NCBI RefSeq assembly: GCF_037963865.1
Contig: NZ_CP150170.1
Location: 6,200,001 to 6,264,000 of the forward strand
Direction of reading: 5' to 3'
DNA length: 64,000 bases
Origin: Paenibacillus sp. FSL R10-2734
Lineage (GTDB): Bacteria > Bacillota > Bacilli > Paenibacillales > Paenibacillaceae
This document shows, one piece after another, positions 45,512 through 53,728 of this stretch. Made by a program: the position numbers and the translations under genes. Positions within the stretch are counted from its first letter, which is position 1, and every line of letters starts with the position of its first letter. The notes beneath the pieces were generated by a model that was not told where the DNA came from, did no database searches, and saw nothing but the letters and a program-made list of their open reading frames with translations.

Positions 45512-47083
45512 ATGAAGAGATTTTCCGCAATTCTGTTGTCTGTAACGATGCTGTTTACCATGATGCTGACCGGCTGCGGGCAGAAAGAAGCAGGCTCAAC
45601 CGACGATTCTATTACGGCTCCGGCTGAGGAAAAGTTGGTTGAACTCAACTTCTACATGATGAACAGCCCTGTCAATGAATTTGACCGTATCATGAAGAAG
45701 GCAAACGAAATCATTGCCAAAGAAATCAACGCAAAATTAAATCTCATTCTGGTAGACAGCAGTACTTATGCTGACAAAATGAATCTGATGATCAATTCCG
45801 GCGATGACTGGGATCTAGGATTCACTGCTAGTTGGGGCGGAATTAATTTCTTTGAAAACGCTGCCAAAGGGGCTTATGCTGACCTGACCGACCTTCTTCC
45901 TAAATTTGCGCCCGAAACTTATTCCCGGATCCCCGAAGGCCTATGGGAAGGTGTGAAAGTAAAAGACCGTATCTATGCAGTTGTTAACTATCAGCAGTGG
46001 GGCACCTCCAAGCGCAACGGTTTTCAGTTCCGCAAAGACCTGGCGGAAGAAACGGGCTTTAACTGGGAAGCTGTAAAAGGCAAGTCAACCATTGAAGCCC
46101 TCGAAATGATTGGACCTTTCCTTGGCGATGCGCTCAATAAACACCCTGAGATGATCGGTTTTGAAACCAGCTCTACTTACAGCTTGTTTGCGAATGACCC
46201 GCTCTACTGGAATATGGAATCTGTCGGCGATATGAGTATCCCTGGCTGGATTAACCTTGATAATCCAGACAAAGTCATCAACCAGTATGAGACAGAAGAT
46301 TTTGCGAAGTTCTCTGAAATTATGCGCGATTGGTTCCTCAAAGGTTATGTTCGCAAGGACGGTGCAACTGTAAAAGATACGACTCCTGACCGTAAAGCGG
46401 GTAAATTCGTCGCTGAGAAAAATTACGGCTGGCCGGACAGTATCGACGTTCCTGAGCAAAACCTTGCCATGTCAATGATGCCAAAGGATGGAACAGCCCC
46501 TGCTGTCTCCGTTTCCAATACTCGTACGATGATACCGGCAGGAGCTGGTTCCACTGCGGCGATTGCAATCAATTCCGAATCGAAGCACATTGAGAAAGCT
46601 TTGGAACTTATCGAGCTGCTTAACACCAACGATGACCTTTACAAACTCATCACGCTCGGTGAAGAAGGCGTTGACTACAAATATAATGAAGATGGTGCGT
46701 ATACACCGGTTGAAGGCAAATACAGTTTCAACTGGAACGAGTGGCAGATCGGTCAATCTTATAGCCCAACTTTCAACCGTGCTCAATATGACAAGAACAA
46801 GAATGGCGAAACCCAAAAAGAGATCCAAACATTTGTCTATGAAACGGACAAGACAGCAGATATCTCACCCGTTACGGGCTTCGTATTCGATCCGACACCT
46901 ATAAAAACTCAGCTTGCAAACTGCTCCGCAGTTATAACCGAGATGGTTCCGGCACTAAGCTCCGGTTCAGTAGATCCTGAGAAAGTATTGCCTGACTTCC
47001 TTAAGCGTTTGAAAACTGCTGGCGTGGACGACATCATCAAAGAAAAACAGGCGCAATATGATTCCTGGAAAGCAAACAAATAA
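45512..47083 (+). CDS. Extracellular sugar-binding lipoprotein, LipO type
   Basis: 523 residues. Signal peptide with lipobox MMLTGC (Cys about 22) after MKRFSAILLSVTMLFT, then a Ser/Thr-rich linker and a large family 1 solute-binding fold. Motifs such as YGWPDSIDVPEQN and the C-terminal repeat of aromatic residues are typical of the LipO/YtcQ group. CAGGGGGAAC precedes ATG 45512. Delivers oligosaccharide to permeases 43500-45461. A hairpin after the gene may reduce downstream expression relative to the binding protein. Confidence 0.92.
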   Translation: MKRFSAILLSVTMLFTMMLTGCGQKEAGSTDDSITAPAEEKLVELNFYMMNSPVNEFDRIMKKANEIIAKEINAKLNLILVDSSTYADKMNLMINSGDDWDLGFTASWGGINFFENAAKGAYADLTDLLPKFAPETYSRIPEGLWEGVKVKDRIYAVVNYQQWGTSKRNGFQFRKDLAEETGFNWEAVKGKSTIEALEMIGPFLGDALNKHPEMIGFETSSTYSLFANDPLYWNMESVGDMSIPGWINLDNPDKVINQYETEDFAKFSEIMRDWFLKGYVRKDGATVKDTTPDRKAGKFVAEKNYGWPDSIDVPEQNLAMSMMPKDGTAPAVSVSNTRTMIPAGAGSTAAIAINSESKHIEKALELIELLNTNDDLYKLITLGEEGVDYKYNEDGAYTPVEGKYSFNWNEWQIGQSYSPTFNRAQYDKNKNGETQKEIQTFVYETDKTADISPVTGFVFDPTPIKTQLANCSAVITEMVPALSSGSVDPEKVLPDFLKRLKTAGVDDIIKEKQAQYDSWKANK

Positions 47084-47099
47084 TCTCGCACTCCTTATG

Positions 47100-47134
47100 A
47101 AATCCGGTGTATTGAAATATCTTACACCGGATTT
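47100..47134 (+). terminator. Hairpin after the binding-protein gene, probably partial terminator
   Basis: Perfect 12-bp stem AAATCCGGTGTA / TACACCGGATTT with an 11-nt loop, followed by CTATTTAA. It is inside the operon, 17 nt after the stop. Such hairpins often protect the binding-protein mRNA and attenuate readthrough to enzymes. Confidence 0.6.
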
Positions 47135-47168
47135 CTATTTAATAAGCGAAAATAGAAAGGAACCCACT

Positions 47169-49391
47169 ATGCGTTATTCTCTTATGTGTAAATCCTTTAA
47201 CGGCAGTGAAGTACTAGACTGTGAGATTGTTTCCGTGAATCTGGAGAACAGTTATTATACTTTTTCTCGCTACCCTTGCAGCGTTTCGATTACAACGCAT
47301 ACCCTGCCGCAAGGCCACCGTTTGGAAATTACCTTGTCTTTTCACGAAGAGAGAAAAGTTCCGATGAATTTTTCGCTTTCGATGGAGGCCGGACAATGGG
47401 AAAAAGGCAATTATGTGTTGATGCCAGGTGCGGTTTATAATGGTAACCGCTTTACAAGCTTGCCTCTTCCCTATCCGCCTTATTATGCACCTCCCCAAAA
47501 TAGCCCACTTACAGATGCCGAAGTCATAACCAGCATTCCTCATCTCGATATTGAGAAAACAAAATCGCGAATTTCTTTGCTTTCTGGTGATATGGCATCT
47601 CCTTTATGTGGATTTTATGATCTCAACGATCAATCTGGTTCTGTCCTGCTCAGTGAACACCAATGCGGGGGTTATTATACTGGCTTTACCGTCGATGAAA
47701 ATCAAGTCGATCGCCAAGCCTCTTTTGTACTCTCCGTTCCGGGCGTACGTGAAAATACGCAATATTTTTTTGGAGATCAAAACGACGGACAAGGCTTTTG
47801 TCCAGATGTCTCAGCTCCATCTCAGGATACCGGAGCTTTGTTCAAGCAAGGTGAAACATTGACTCTTACTGCTTGTGTCTTTCATTGGCAGCAAATATCT
47901 TTGCCTGACTTTTTCAAACAGGTGAATGGTTCGAAAACAACGTTGGAGATTCCGGAGCTTTTTTATAACGTTCCATTTTATAAGGCATATATAAGCATCA
48001 AAGAAAAATACCAAAGAGAAAACTTTATAGAAGAAGGATATTACTCCGTAGGGACCGACTGGAATATACCTCAACAGTGTTGGCAGGCAGGCTGGATTGG
48101 TGGAGGAATGAACAGCTATCCGTTCTTACTGGAAGATACATCCGAAGCACGGCAGCGAGCATTGTCTACCCTTCGCTTTATTTTTTCACGGTTGCAGCAT
48201 CCCAGCGGATGGGTATTCGGCATGTATGGAAACGGAATATTTTATGGTGACGGCTTCGACAGTAACTCTGACACCATTTTGCTCGTCCGAAAAAATGCCG
48301 ACTTGCTCTATTTCGTAATGAAGCAGCTATTGTGGCTTTCGGAGAATCACCACTCCACAATCGAGTTTGAGCGACCGGTAAAGGCTCTTTGCGATGCATT
48401 TGTACGTTTGTTCCGAAAATACGGGCAGCTCGGACAGTTCATTGATATGGCTACAGAAGAAATAGTAATAGGCAATTCTGCCGGAGCATGTATGGCTGTG
48501 GGCGCGTTGGCACTAGCAAGTGAATATTTTCAGTCTGCGGAATACCTCGATGTCGCCGAACGGCTCGGTGAGTATTATTACAATAACTATTTAGAAAAAG
48601 GCATGCTGAACGGCTGTCCAGGAGAAATCTGTCAAGCACCGGATAGTGAGGCGGCCTTCGCCATGCTGGAAAGCTATGTGCAACTATTTGAGACGACGCA
48701 AAAGAATATCTGGCTTTCTCGTGCACAAGAAACCTGTGAAATTGCCATGACATGGGTCATGAGCTATGACTTTGTGTTCCCTGCATACAGTACAGCTGCA
48801 AAGCGTGGTGTTCATAGCAGCGGCACTGTATTTGCTAACGCGCAGAACAAGCATTCTGCTCCTGGGATTTGCACACTTTCAGGCAACAGTCTTCTCAAGC
48901 TGTTTCGTTTTACTGGCAATGCAAAATATCTGCAAGATCTACATGCCATTGCACACAGTTTACCGCAGTATGTATCTCTGGCGGAAGATCCGGAGTTTAC
49001 GCTCGAAAAGAAATATTTGCCTCCTGGATATATGAATGAACGTGTGCAAACAAGTGATTGGGAAGGCAAGGAAACCGTTGGTGAATTCCTCTATGGTTCC
49101 AACTGGCCGGAAGTTTCCATGCTGCTTACGTTTGTGGAAGTACCCGGTATCTATGTGGATTTTACCAGCCGCACTCTTCAGGTATTCGACCATGTAGAAT
49201 GCTATGTCACACAGTGGGATCAGGATTCCGTACACATGGAAATGTATAATCCTACAGCGTACAGCACGATGGTTACGCTACTTGCGGATGAACGCACAAA
49301 CGCTCGGCGCTTAACGCATAATTACTTTGGAAATATGAAGACGGTTCCCCTTTTAGCCGGTGAGCGTATACAAATTGAACTAAAAAAATAA
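47169..49391 (+). CDS. Unrecognised large protein, probable (alpha/alpha)6-barrel sugar enzyme
   Basis: 740 residues from ATG 47169 (RBS AGAAAGGAAC; the frame extends upstream to 47058 over the hairpin and the end of the previous gene, which I reject). No signal peptide. The first 290 residues look like beta-sandwich, and the rest looks helical with repeated Gly/Trp/Tyr motifs: GYYSVGTDWNIPQQCWQAGW, QHPSGWVFGMYGNG, EYLDVAERLGEYYYNNYL, NAQNKHSAPGICTLSG. This pattern resembles six-hairpin glycosidases or epimerases, but I recognise no family. It is between the binding protein and an oxidoreductase/LacZ pair, 15 nt before the former, so a role in breaking down the imported glycan is likely. Confidence 0.75.
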   Translation: MRYSLMCKSFNGSEVLDCEIVSVNLENSYYTFSRYPCSVSITTHTLPQGHRLEITLSFHEERKVPMNFSLSMEAGQWEKGNYVLMPGAVYNGNRFTSLPLPYPPYYAPPQNSPLTDAEVITSIPHLDIEKTKSRISLLSGDMASPLCGFYDLNDQSGSVLLSEHQCGGYYTGFTVDENQVDRQASFVLSVPGVRENTQYFFGDQNDGQGFCPDVSAPSQDTGALFKQGETLTLTACVFHWQQISLPDFFKQVNGSKTTLEIPELFYNVPFYKAYISIKEKYQRENFIEEGYYSVGTDWNIPQQCWQAGWIGGGMNSYPFLLEDTSEARQRALSTLRFIFSRLQHPSGWVFGMYGNGIFYGDGFDSNSDTILLVRKNADLLYFVMKQLLWLSENHHSTIEFERPVKALCDAFVRLFRKYGQLGQFIDMATEEIVIGNSAGACMAVGALALASEYFQSAEYLDVAERLGEYYYNNYLEKGMLNGCPGEICQAPDSEAAFAMLESYVQLFETTQKNIWLSRAQETCEIAMTWVMSYDFVFPAYSTAAKRGVHSSGTVFANAQNKHSAPGICTLSGNSLLKLFRFTGNAKYLQDLHAIAHSLPQYVSLAEDPEFTLEKKYLPPGYMNERVQTSDWEGKETVGEFLYGSNWPEVSMLLTFVEVPGIYVDFTSRTLQVFDHVECYVTQWDQDSVHMEMYNPTAYSTMVTLLADERTNARRLTHNYFGNMKTVPLLAGERIQIELKK

Positions 49392-49406
49392 TAGGAGGTC
49401 CTCCTT

Positions 49407-50621
49407 TTGTTGAATATTGGTGTTATTGGATACGGCGTGCGGATCGACATGCTGATGGATGATTTATTCGCGCTACCTTATGAAGTCCAGATCAAGGCAG
49501 TAGCAGATCCCGACCATGAGCGCGTGCAGGCTTTAATGAAGAAAGACGGCTCCAAAGAATCGATGCACCAAATGGGAATCGATAAAATCGACGGACTTTT
49601 GCGTAGCTGTGAGATGAATCCGGATACCATTACCTTTTATACGGATGCGGATGAAATGCTGGACAACGAAAAACTGGACGGCGTGATCGTAGGTACGAAC
49701 TGCAACACGCATACTTATTTCGCCAAAAAGGTACTGGATCGCAATCTGCCGCTGTTTTTGGAAAAACCGGTGGCGACTACGCTGGAGGATTTGAAAACGC
49801 TCAACGAGTGCGATGCGAAAGCAACGGCTCCCACAGTTGTTTCCTTCCCCTTGCGAGTCACACCGCTGGTGCAGGAGGTCAAGCGTATTCTGGATGGCGG
49901 TACGATTGGTAAAGTAGAGCATGTACAGGCGTTTAACGATGTAACCTATGGCTTTGTATATTTCCATGACTGGTACCGAGATGAATCCCTTTCGAAAGGG
50001 CTCTTCTTGCAAAAGGCTACGCATGATATAGACGTCATCAACTATCTGCTGGGTGAAGAACCTGTGAACGTTTGTGCCATGAAATCCAAACAAATATATA
50101 AAGGCGACATGCCTGCCGGCCTTCGCTGCAGCGAATGTGACAAAATGGAAACCTGTATGGACAGCACTTACAATATCACTCATGTGCGCAATGACACTCC
50201 GCGTAACGACTATTGCGGCTTTGCGGTAGACACCGGTAACGAAGACTCCGGCAGCATGATTGTGAAATACGAAAGCGGCATGCACGTCATGTATTCGCAG
50301 AACTTCTTTGCCCGCAAAGGTGCCGGGCGGCGAGGTGCCAGACTGTACGGCTATAAAGGTACCGTGGAATTCGATTTTATTACGAATGAAATCAAGATAT
50401 TTGACCATATGAGTGACAAAGTAACCACCGTGCGGATTGATGATCAAGGCTCGCGTCATGGCGGCGGTGATATTGTACTCATGCGGAATTTCGTACACCT
50501 GATGCAGGGCAGAACCACCGAATCTGTTGCCCCACTAAAGGACGGGATTCGCAGCGCCCTTGTATGTCTACAAGCCAAAGCGTTTTCCGAAAGTGATCAA
50601 TTTTATCCTGTTACTTTATAA
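49407..50621 (+). CDS. Gfo/Idh/MocA-family NAD(P)-dependent oxidoreductase (copy 2)
   Basis: 404 residues, about 94% identical to the protein at 11639-12853; nucleotide identity is also high and extends into the ribosome site (AGGAGGTCCT). Same GVIGYG and EKP motifs; the cysteine insert reads CSECDKMETC. Same TTG start. Differences cluster in surface-type positions, for example ADCEANA against NECDAKA near residue 133. In this operon it lies between the unrecognised barrel protein and a LacZ-type enzyme. Conservation of this gene in two otherwise unrelated operons suggests a central step on a common sugar. Confidence 0.92.
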   Translation: MLNIGVIGYGVRIDMLMDDLFALPYEVQIKAVADPDHERVQALMKKDGSKESMHQMGIDKIDGLLRSCEMNPDTITFYTDADEMLDNEKLDGVIVGTNCNTHTYFAKKVLDRNLPLFLEKPVATTLEDLKTLNECDAKATAPTVVSFPLRVTPLVQEVKRILDGGTIGKVEHVQAFNDVTYGFVYFHDWYRDESLSKGLFLQKATHDIDVINYLLGEEPVNVCAMKSKQIYKGDMPAGLRCSECDKMETCMDSTYNITHVRNDTPRNDYCGFAVDTGNEDSGSMIVKYESGMHVMYSQNFFARKGAGRRGARLYGYKGTVEFDFITNEIKIFDHMSDKVTTVRIDDQGSRHGGGDIVLMRNFVHLMQGRTTESVAPLKDGIRSALVCLQAKAFSESDQFYPVTL

Positions 50622-50645
50622 ATCAAACGATAATGGAGAGATAGT

Positions 50646-53621
50646 ATGAATTATAATTACCACCAGGATTTAAATATCGTTCGTATGAACACGATGCCAG
50701 ACCGGACTTATTACATTCCATGTGCACCCAGCAACAACTCCACATCGAAAGAAAATAATGAGCGTGTTTTTCTCTTGAACGGAAGCTGGATGTTTACGTA
50801 TTATCCTTCCTTTGCGGAGGCTTCTCTGGAGGGTGTTTCAGACAATGTGCTCCCGGTTCCGTCCAACTGGCAAATGTACGGATACGATAAGCATCAGTAT
50901 GTCAACATTGATTATCCGATACCGTATAATCCTCCCTTTGTTCCAAAAGAGAACCCATGCGGTGTTTATAAGCGCACCTTCTCCGTGGAGCTTACAGAGG
51001 AAATGCAGTTTTATTTGAATTTTGAAGGTGTGGATTCCTGTCATTATGTATTTCTCAACGGCGTATTTATAGGCTTCAGTCAGGTCTCACATTCCACTGC
51101 GGAATATGATATAACTCCGTTTTTGCAAGATGGTGAGAATGAAATCGCCGTTATGGTCTTAAAATGGTGCGACGGAACCTATCTGGAAGCGCAGGATAAA
51201 TTCCGCATGTCGGGCATTTTCCGCGATGTATATCTACTGCAACGCCCGCAACATCATGTAAGCCATTATGTTGTACAAACGTCCTTACAACATGAAAGTG
51301 CCACGGTATCATTCAAGTTTGATGATGTCGGTACGGCACTGGTTAAATCCGTCAAAATCCTGAACGCCGAGGGCAGGGCCGTGGCACAGGGCGAAACATG
51401 CGACGATACGCTGAGCCTGACTTTAGAAAATCCTGAGCTTTGGAATGCCGAGCAGCCGTATTTATATCAGATGGTTCTTGATACCTTACAGGAGCGAATT
51501 ATAGACATGATCGGAATTCGCACGATATCCGCACAGGGTAATGTGCTGCTTGTCAACGGTCAGGCGATCAAGTTCAAAGGTGTAAACCGTCACGACAGCT
51601 ATCCCGATACCGGCTATGTGGCTTCGCGCGAGCAAATGGTAATGGATTTGCAGTTGATGAAGCAGCACAACATCAACGCCATTCGCACATCGCATTATCC
51701 AAATGCGCCGGAATTTTATCATTTATGCGATGAATACGGCTTTTATGTGATTGACGAGGGTGACATGGAAACACATGGCGCATGGACAAGTCATGGCGAT
51801 CGCGATGATGACTGGTATGCGCTTGTCCATCACGATCCACGGTTTGAAACGGCGATTGTAGATCGTGTGCAGCGTCTAGTCACTCGCGATATCAACCGTC
51901 CTTCTGTAGTAATCTGGTCACTTGGCAACGAGAGTGGATTAGGAGTCAATACGTTAGCTGCTGTTGATGCTGTGCGGAAGCTAGACAGCTCACGTCTGGT
52001 TCATTATGAATCAAAAAACTTTATGCCTGAGGATCAGGGGAAATTCAACTTTGATATTCTGGATGTAGAAAGCTATATGTACCCTGATCTAGAATATACA
52101 GAAAAGCTGGCTCAGGAGTGCAGAAAGCCATTGATCTTGTGTGAGTTTGCCCATGCTATGGGCAATGGTCCTGGCAGTCTATCCGAATACTATGATTTGT
52201 TCTATCGTTATGATGGCTTTGCCGGAGGCTTTGTGTGGGAATGGTGTGATCATGCTATATTGCAGCATGATGCTAATGGCAACGCACAGTATCTTTATGG
52301 CGGGGATTTTGGAGAAAAGCTGCATGATGGGAATTTCTGTGTGGATGGATTGGTTTATCCCGACCGTACACCGCACACCGGATTGCTGGAGCTGAAGAAT
52401 TGTGCTCGCCCTGTTCATATAACAAGAGCAGGGAATAGATTCTCTGCAGAAAACAAGCTGGACTTTGCAGACCTCTCCGATGCTGTTACCATCGTCTGGT
52501 CGTTGGAGCAAAACGGTACTAAAATTGCAGAAGGTAGCATTGCTAACTTCAAACTTGCCCCGCATGCAAAAGCACCATTACCGCTTTCGCTGCCACCAAT
52601 AGATGGTGCTCGTGTTTATCTGAAGTTTGAATATCTGCAAAGAAACGCTCATCCGCTGATCCCAGCCGGAACATTACTTGGATTTGATCAGTTTGATCTT
52701 TCCACAGAAGACATGAGTGTGTCCTTGCCAGTATCGCACTCTGCCGTAACGGCTGAGCAAACCAAAACCGGATGGCTGGTGTGTGGAGAAGCATTTTCCT
52801 ATCATTTTAATACTGCATTGGGCACGTTTGATTCGTGTGTGATAAACGGCATCGAGTGTTTTGCCAGACCAGCTGAGTTTGATATTTACCGCGCCCCTAC
52901 TGATAACGATATGAATGAGGCTGGAATAGCTAGTTACAGTAAACGGTCATGGAAAAGCCTAGAACTGGATGCGGCTTATACCTATACTTACGAAACATCG
53001 GTAGAACAATCTAATACTTGTGTTACCATTACCTGCCCTCTATCACTTGTTGCAGATCGTGCTGCTCCTTTCTGCAATATTCAAGCAGTTTATAATGTGT
53101 ATGGAAGCGGAGTTGTAGAAGTGTCTATGCATGTATCCGTACGTAAGGATCTGGCCTATCTACCGCGTTTTGGGATGCGCTATTTTCTAACCGAGGATTT
53201 TCAGAATTGTACCTATTTCGGCTATGGCCCACAAGAGAGCTATAGCGATAAACACGCTGGTAGTTATAAAAGTATGTTTAATGCAACCGTTCCTGAGCTT
53301 TTTGAAAACTATATTTATCCGCAGGAGAACGGCTCGCACTCCGGCACAGAAGAATGTACTCTCTCGAATGCGAATACAACACTTAAGGCATTCAGCACAA
53401 AGCCTTTCAGCTTCTGCGCCTCGGAGTATACACGAGAAGAACTAGCTGCGACAAAACATCATTTCGAACTGCAAAAAAGCGGCTGCACTGTCTGGAACAT
53501 TGACTATGCGATGACGGGAGTCGGCTCTGGTAGCTGTGGTCCCTACACAATCGAGCAGTATCGTTTAGCTGAGAAAGAATTTGTGTTCGACTATATGTTT
53601 ATGCCTAGAAGAAAACTTTAA
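50646..53621 (+). CDS. LacZ-type GH2 beta-galactosidase
   Basis: 991 residues, cytoplasmic, near the usual LacZ length. GH2 sandwich about 40-210, Ig-like about 212-310, TIM barrel about 312-600 with acid/base Glu429 in SLGNESGLG and nucleophile Glu500 in LCEFAHAMGNG, then a fourth beta domain and the Bgal_small_N domain (about 720-990) with RAPTDNDMNE and YFGYGPQESYSDKHAG. It releases beta-galactose from imported oligosaccharides. RBS GGAGAG, start ATG 50646, 24 nt after the oxidoreductase. Last gene of the operon before a strong terminator. Confidence 0.95.
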   Translation: MNYNYHQDLNIVRMNTMPDRTYYIPCAPSNNSTSKENNERVFLLNGSWMFTYYPSFAEASLEGVSDNVLPVPSNWQMYGYDKHQYVNIDYPIPYNPPFVPKENPCGVYKRTFSVELTEEMQFYLNFEGVDSCHYVFLNGVFIGFSQVSHSTAEYDITPFLQDGENEIAVMVLKWCDGTYLEAQDKFRMSGIFRDVYLLQRPQHHVSHYVVQTSLQHESATVSFKFDDVGTALVKSVKILNAEGRAVAQGETCDDTLSLTLENPELWNAEQPYLYQMVLDTLQERIIDMIGIRTISAQGNVLLVNGQAIKFKGVNRHDSYPDTGYVASREQMVMDLQLMKQHNINAIRTSHYPNAPEFYHLCDEYGFYVIDEGDMETHGAWTSHGDRDDDWYALVHHDPRFETAIVDRVQRLVTRDINRPSVVIWSLGNESGLGVNTLAAVDAVRKLDSSRLVHYESKNFMPEDQGKFNFDILDVESYMYPDLEYTEKLAQECRKPLILCEFAHAMGNGPGSLSEYYDLFYRYDGFAGGFVWEWCDHAILQHDANGNAQYLYGGDFGEKLHDGNFCVDGLVYPDRTPHTGLLELKNCARPVHITRAGNRFSAENKLDFADLSDAVTIVWSLEQNGTKIAEGSIANFKLAPHAKAPLPLSLPPIDGARVYLKFEYLQRNAHPLIPAGTLLGFDQFDLSTEDMSVSLPVSHSAVTAEQTKTGWLVCGEAFSYHFNTALGTFDSCVINGIECFARPAEFDIYRAPTDNDMNEAGIASYSKRSWKSLELDAAYTYTYETSVEQSNTCVTITCPLSLVADRAAPFCNIQAVYNVYGSGVVEVSMHVSVRKDLAYLPRFGMRYFLTEDFQNCTYFGYGPQESYSDKHAGSYKSMFNATVPELFENYIYPQENGSHSGTEECTLSNANTTLKAFSTKPFSFCASEYTREELAATKHHFELQKSGCTVWNIDYAMTGVGSGSCGPYTIEQYRLAEKEFVFDYMFMPRRKL

Positions 53622-53624
53622 ACA

Positions 53625-53659
53625 AAAGGAAGTAGGGTGTAACACTCCCTACTTCCTTT
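53625..53659 (+). terminator. Terminator of the 43.5-53.6 kb operon
   Basis: Perfect stem AAAGGAAGTAGGG / CCCTACTTCCTTT around GTGTAACAC, followed by GTATCTCC on the plus strand, immediately after the LacZ-type gene. It reads similarly on both strands. Confidence 0.75.
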
Positions 53660-53728
53660 GTATCTCCTCCCACACATGTGTAATTACAAATGATTTGTTT
53701 CAACAAATTTTATGGTGGAGGTTATCAA

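Noticed and set aside
47058..47168. N-terminal extension of the unrecognised 740-residue protein
   Set aside because: It overlaps the previous gene and a 12-bp hairpin, and the ATG at 47169 has a good ribosome site.
49533..50498. A 321-codon open frame on the minus strand
   Set aside because: It is fully antisense to the oxidoreductase gene at 49407-50621, whose family motifs and ribosome site are clear. The product resembles nothing and is Ile/His/Arg-rich, as reverse shadows are.
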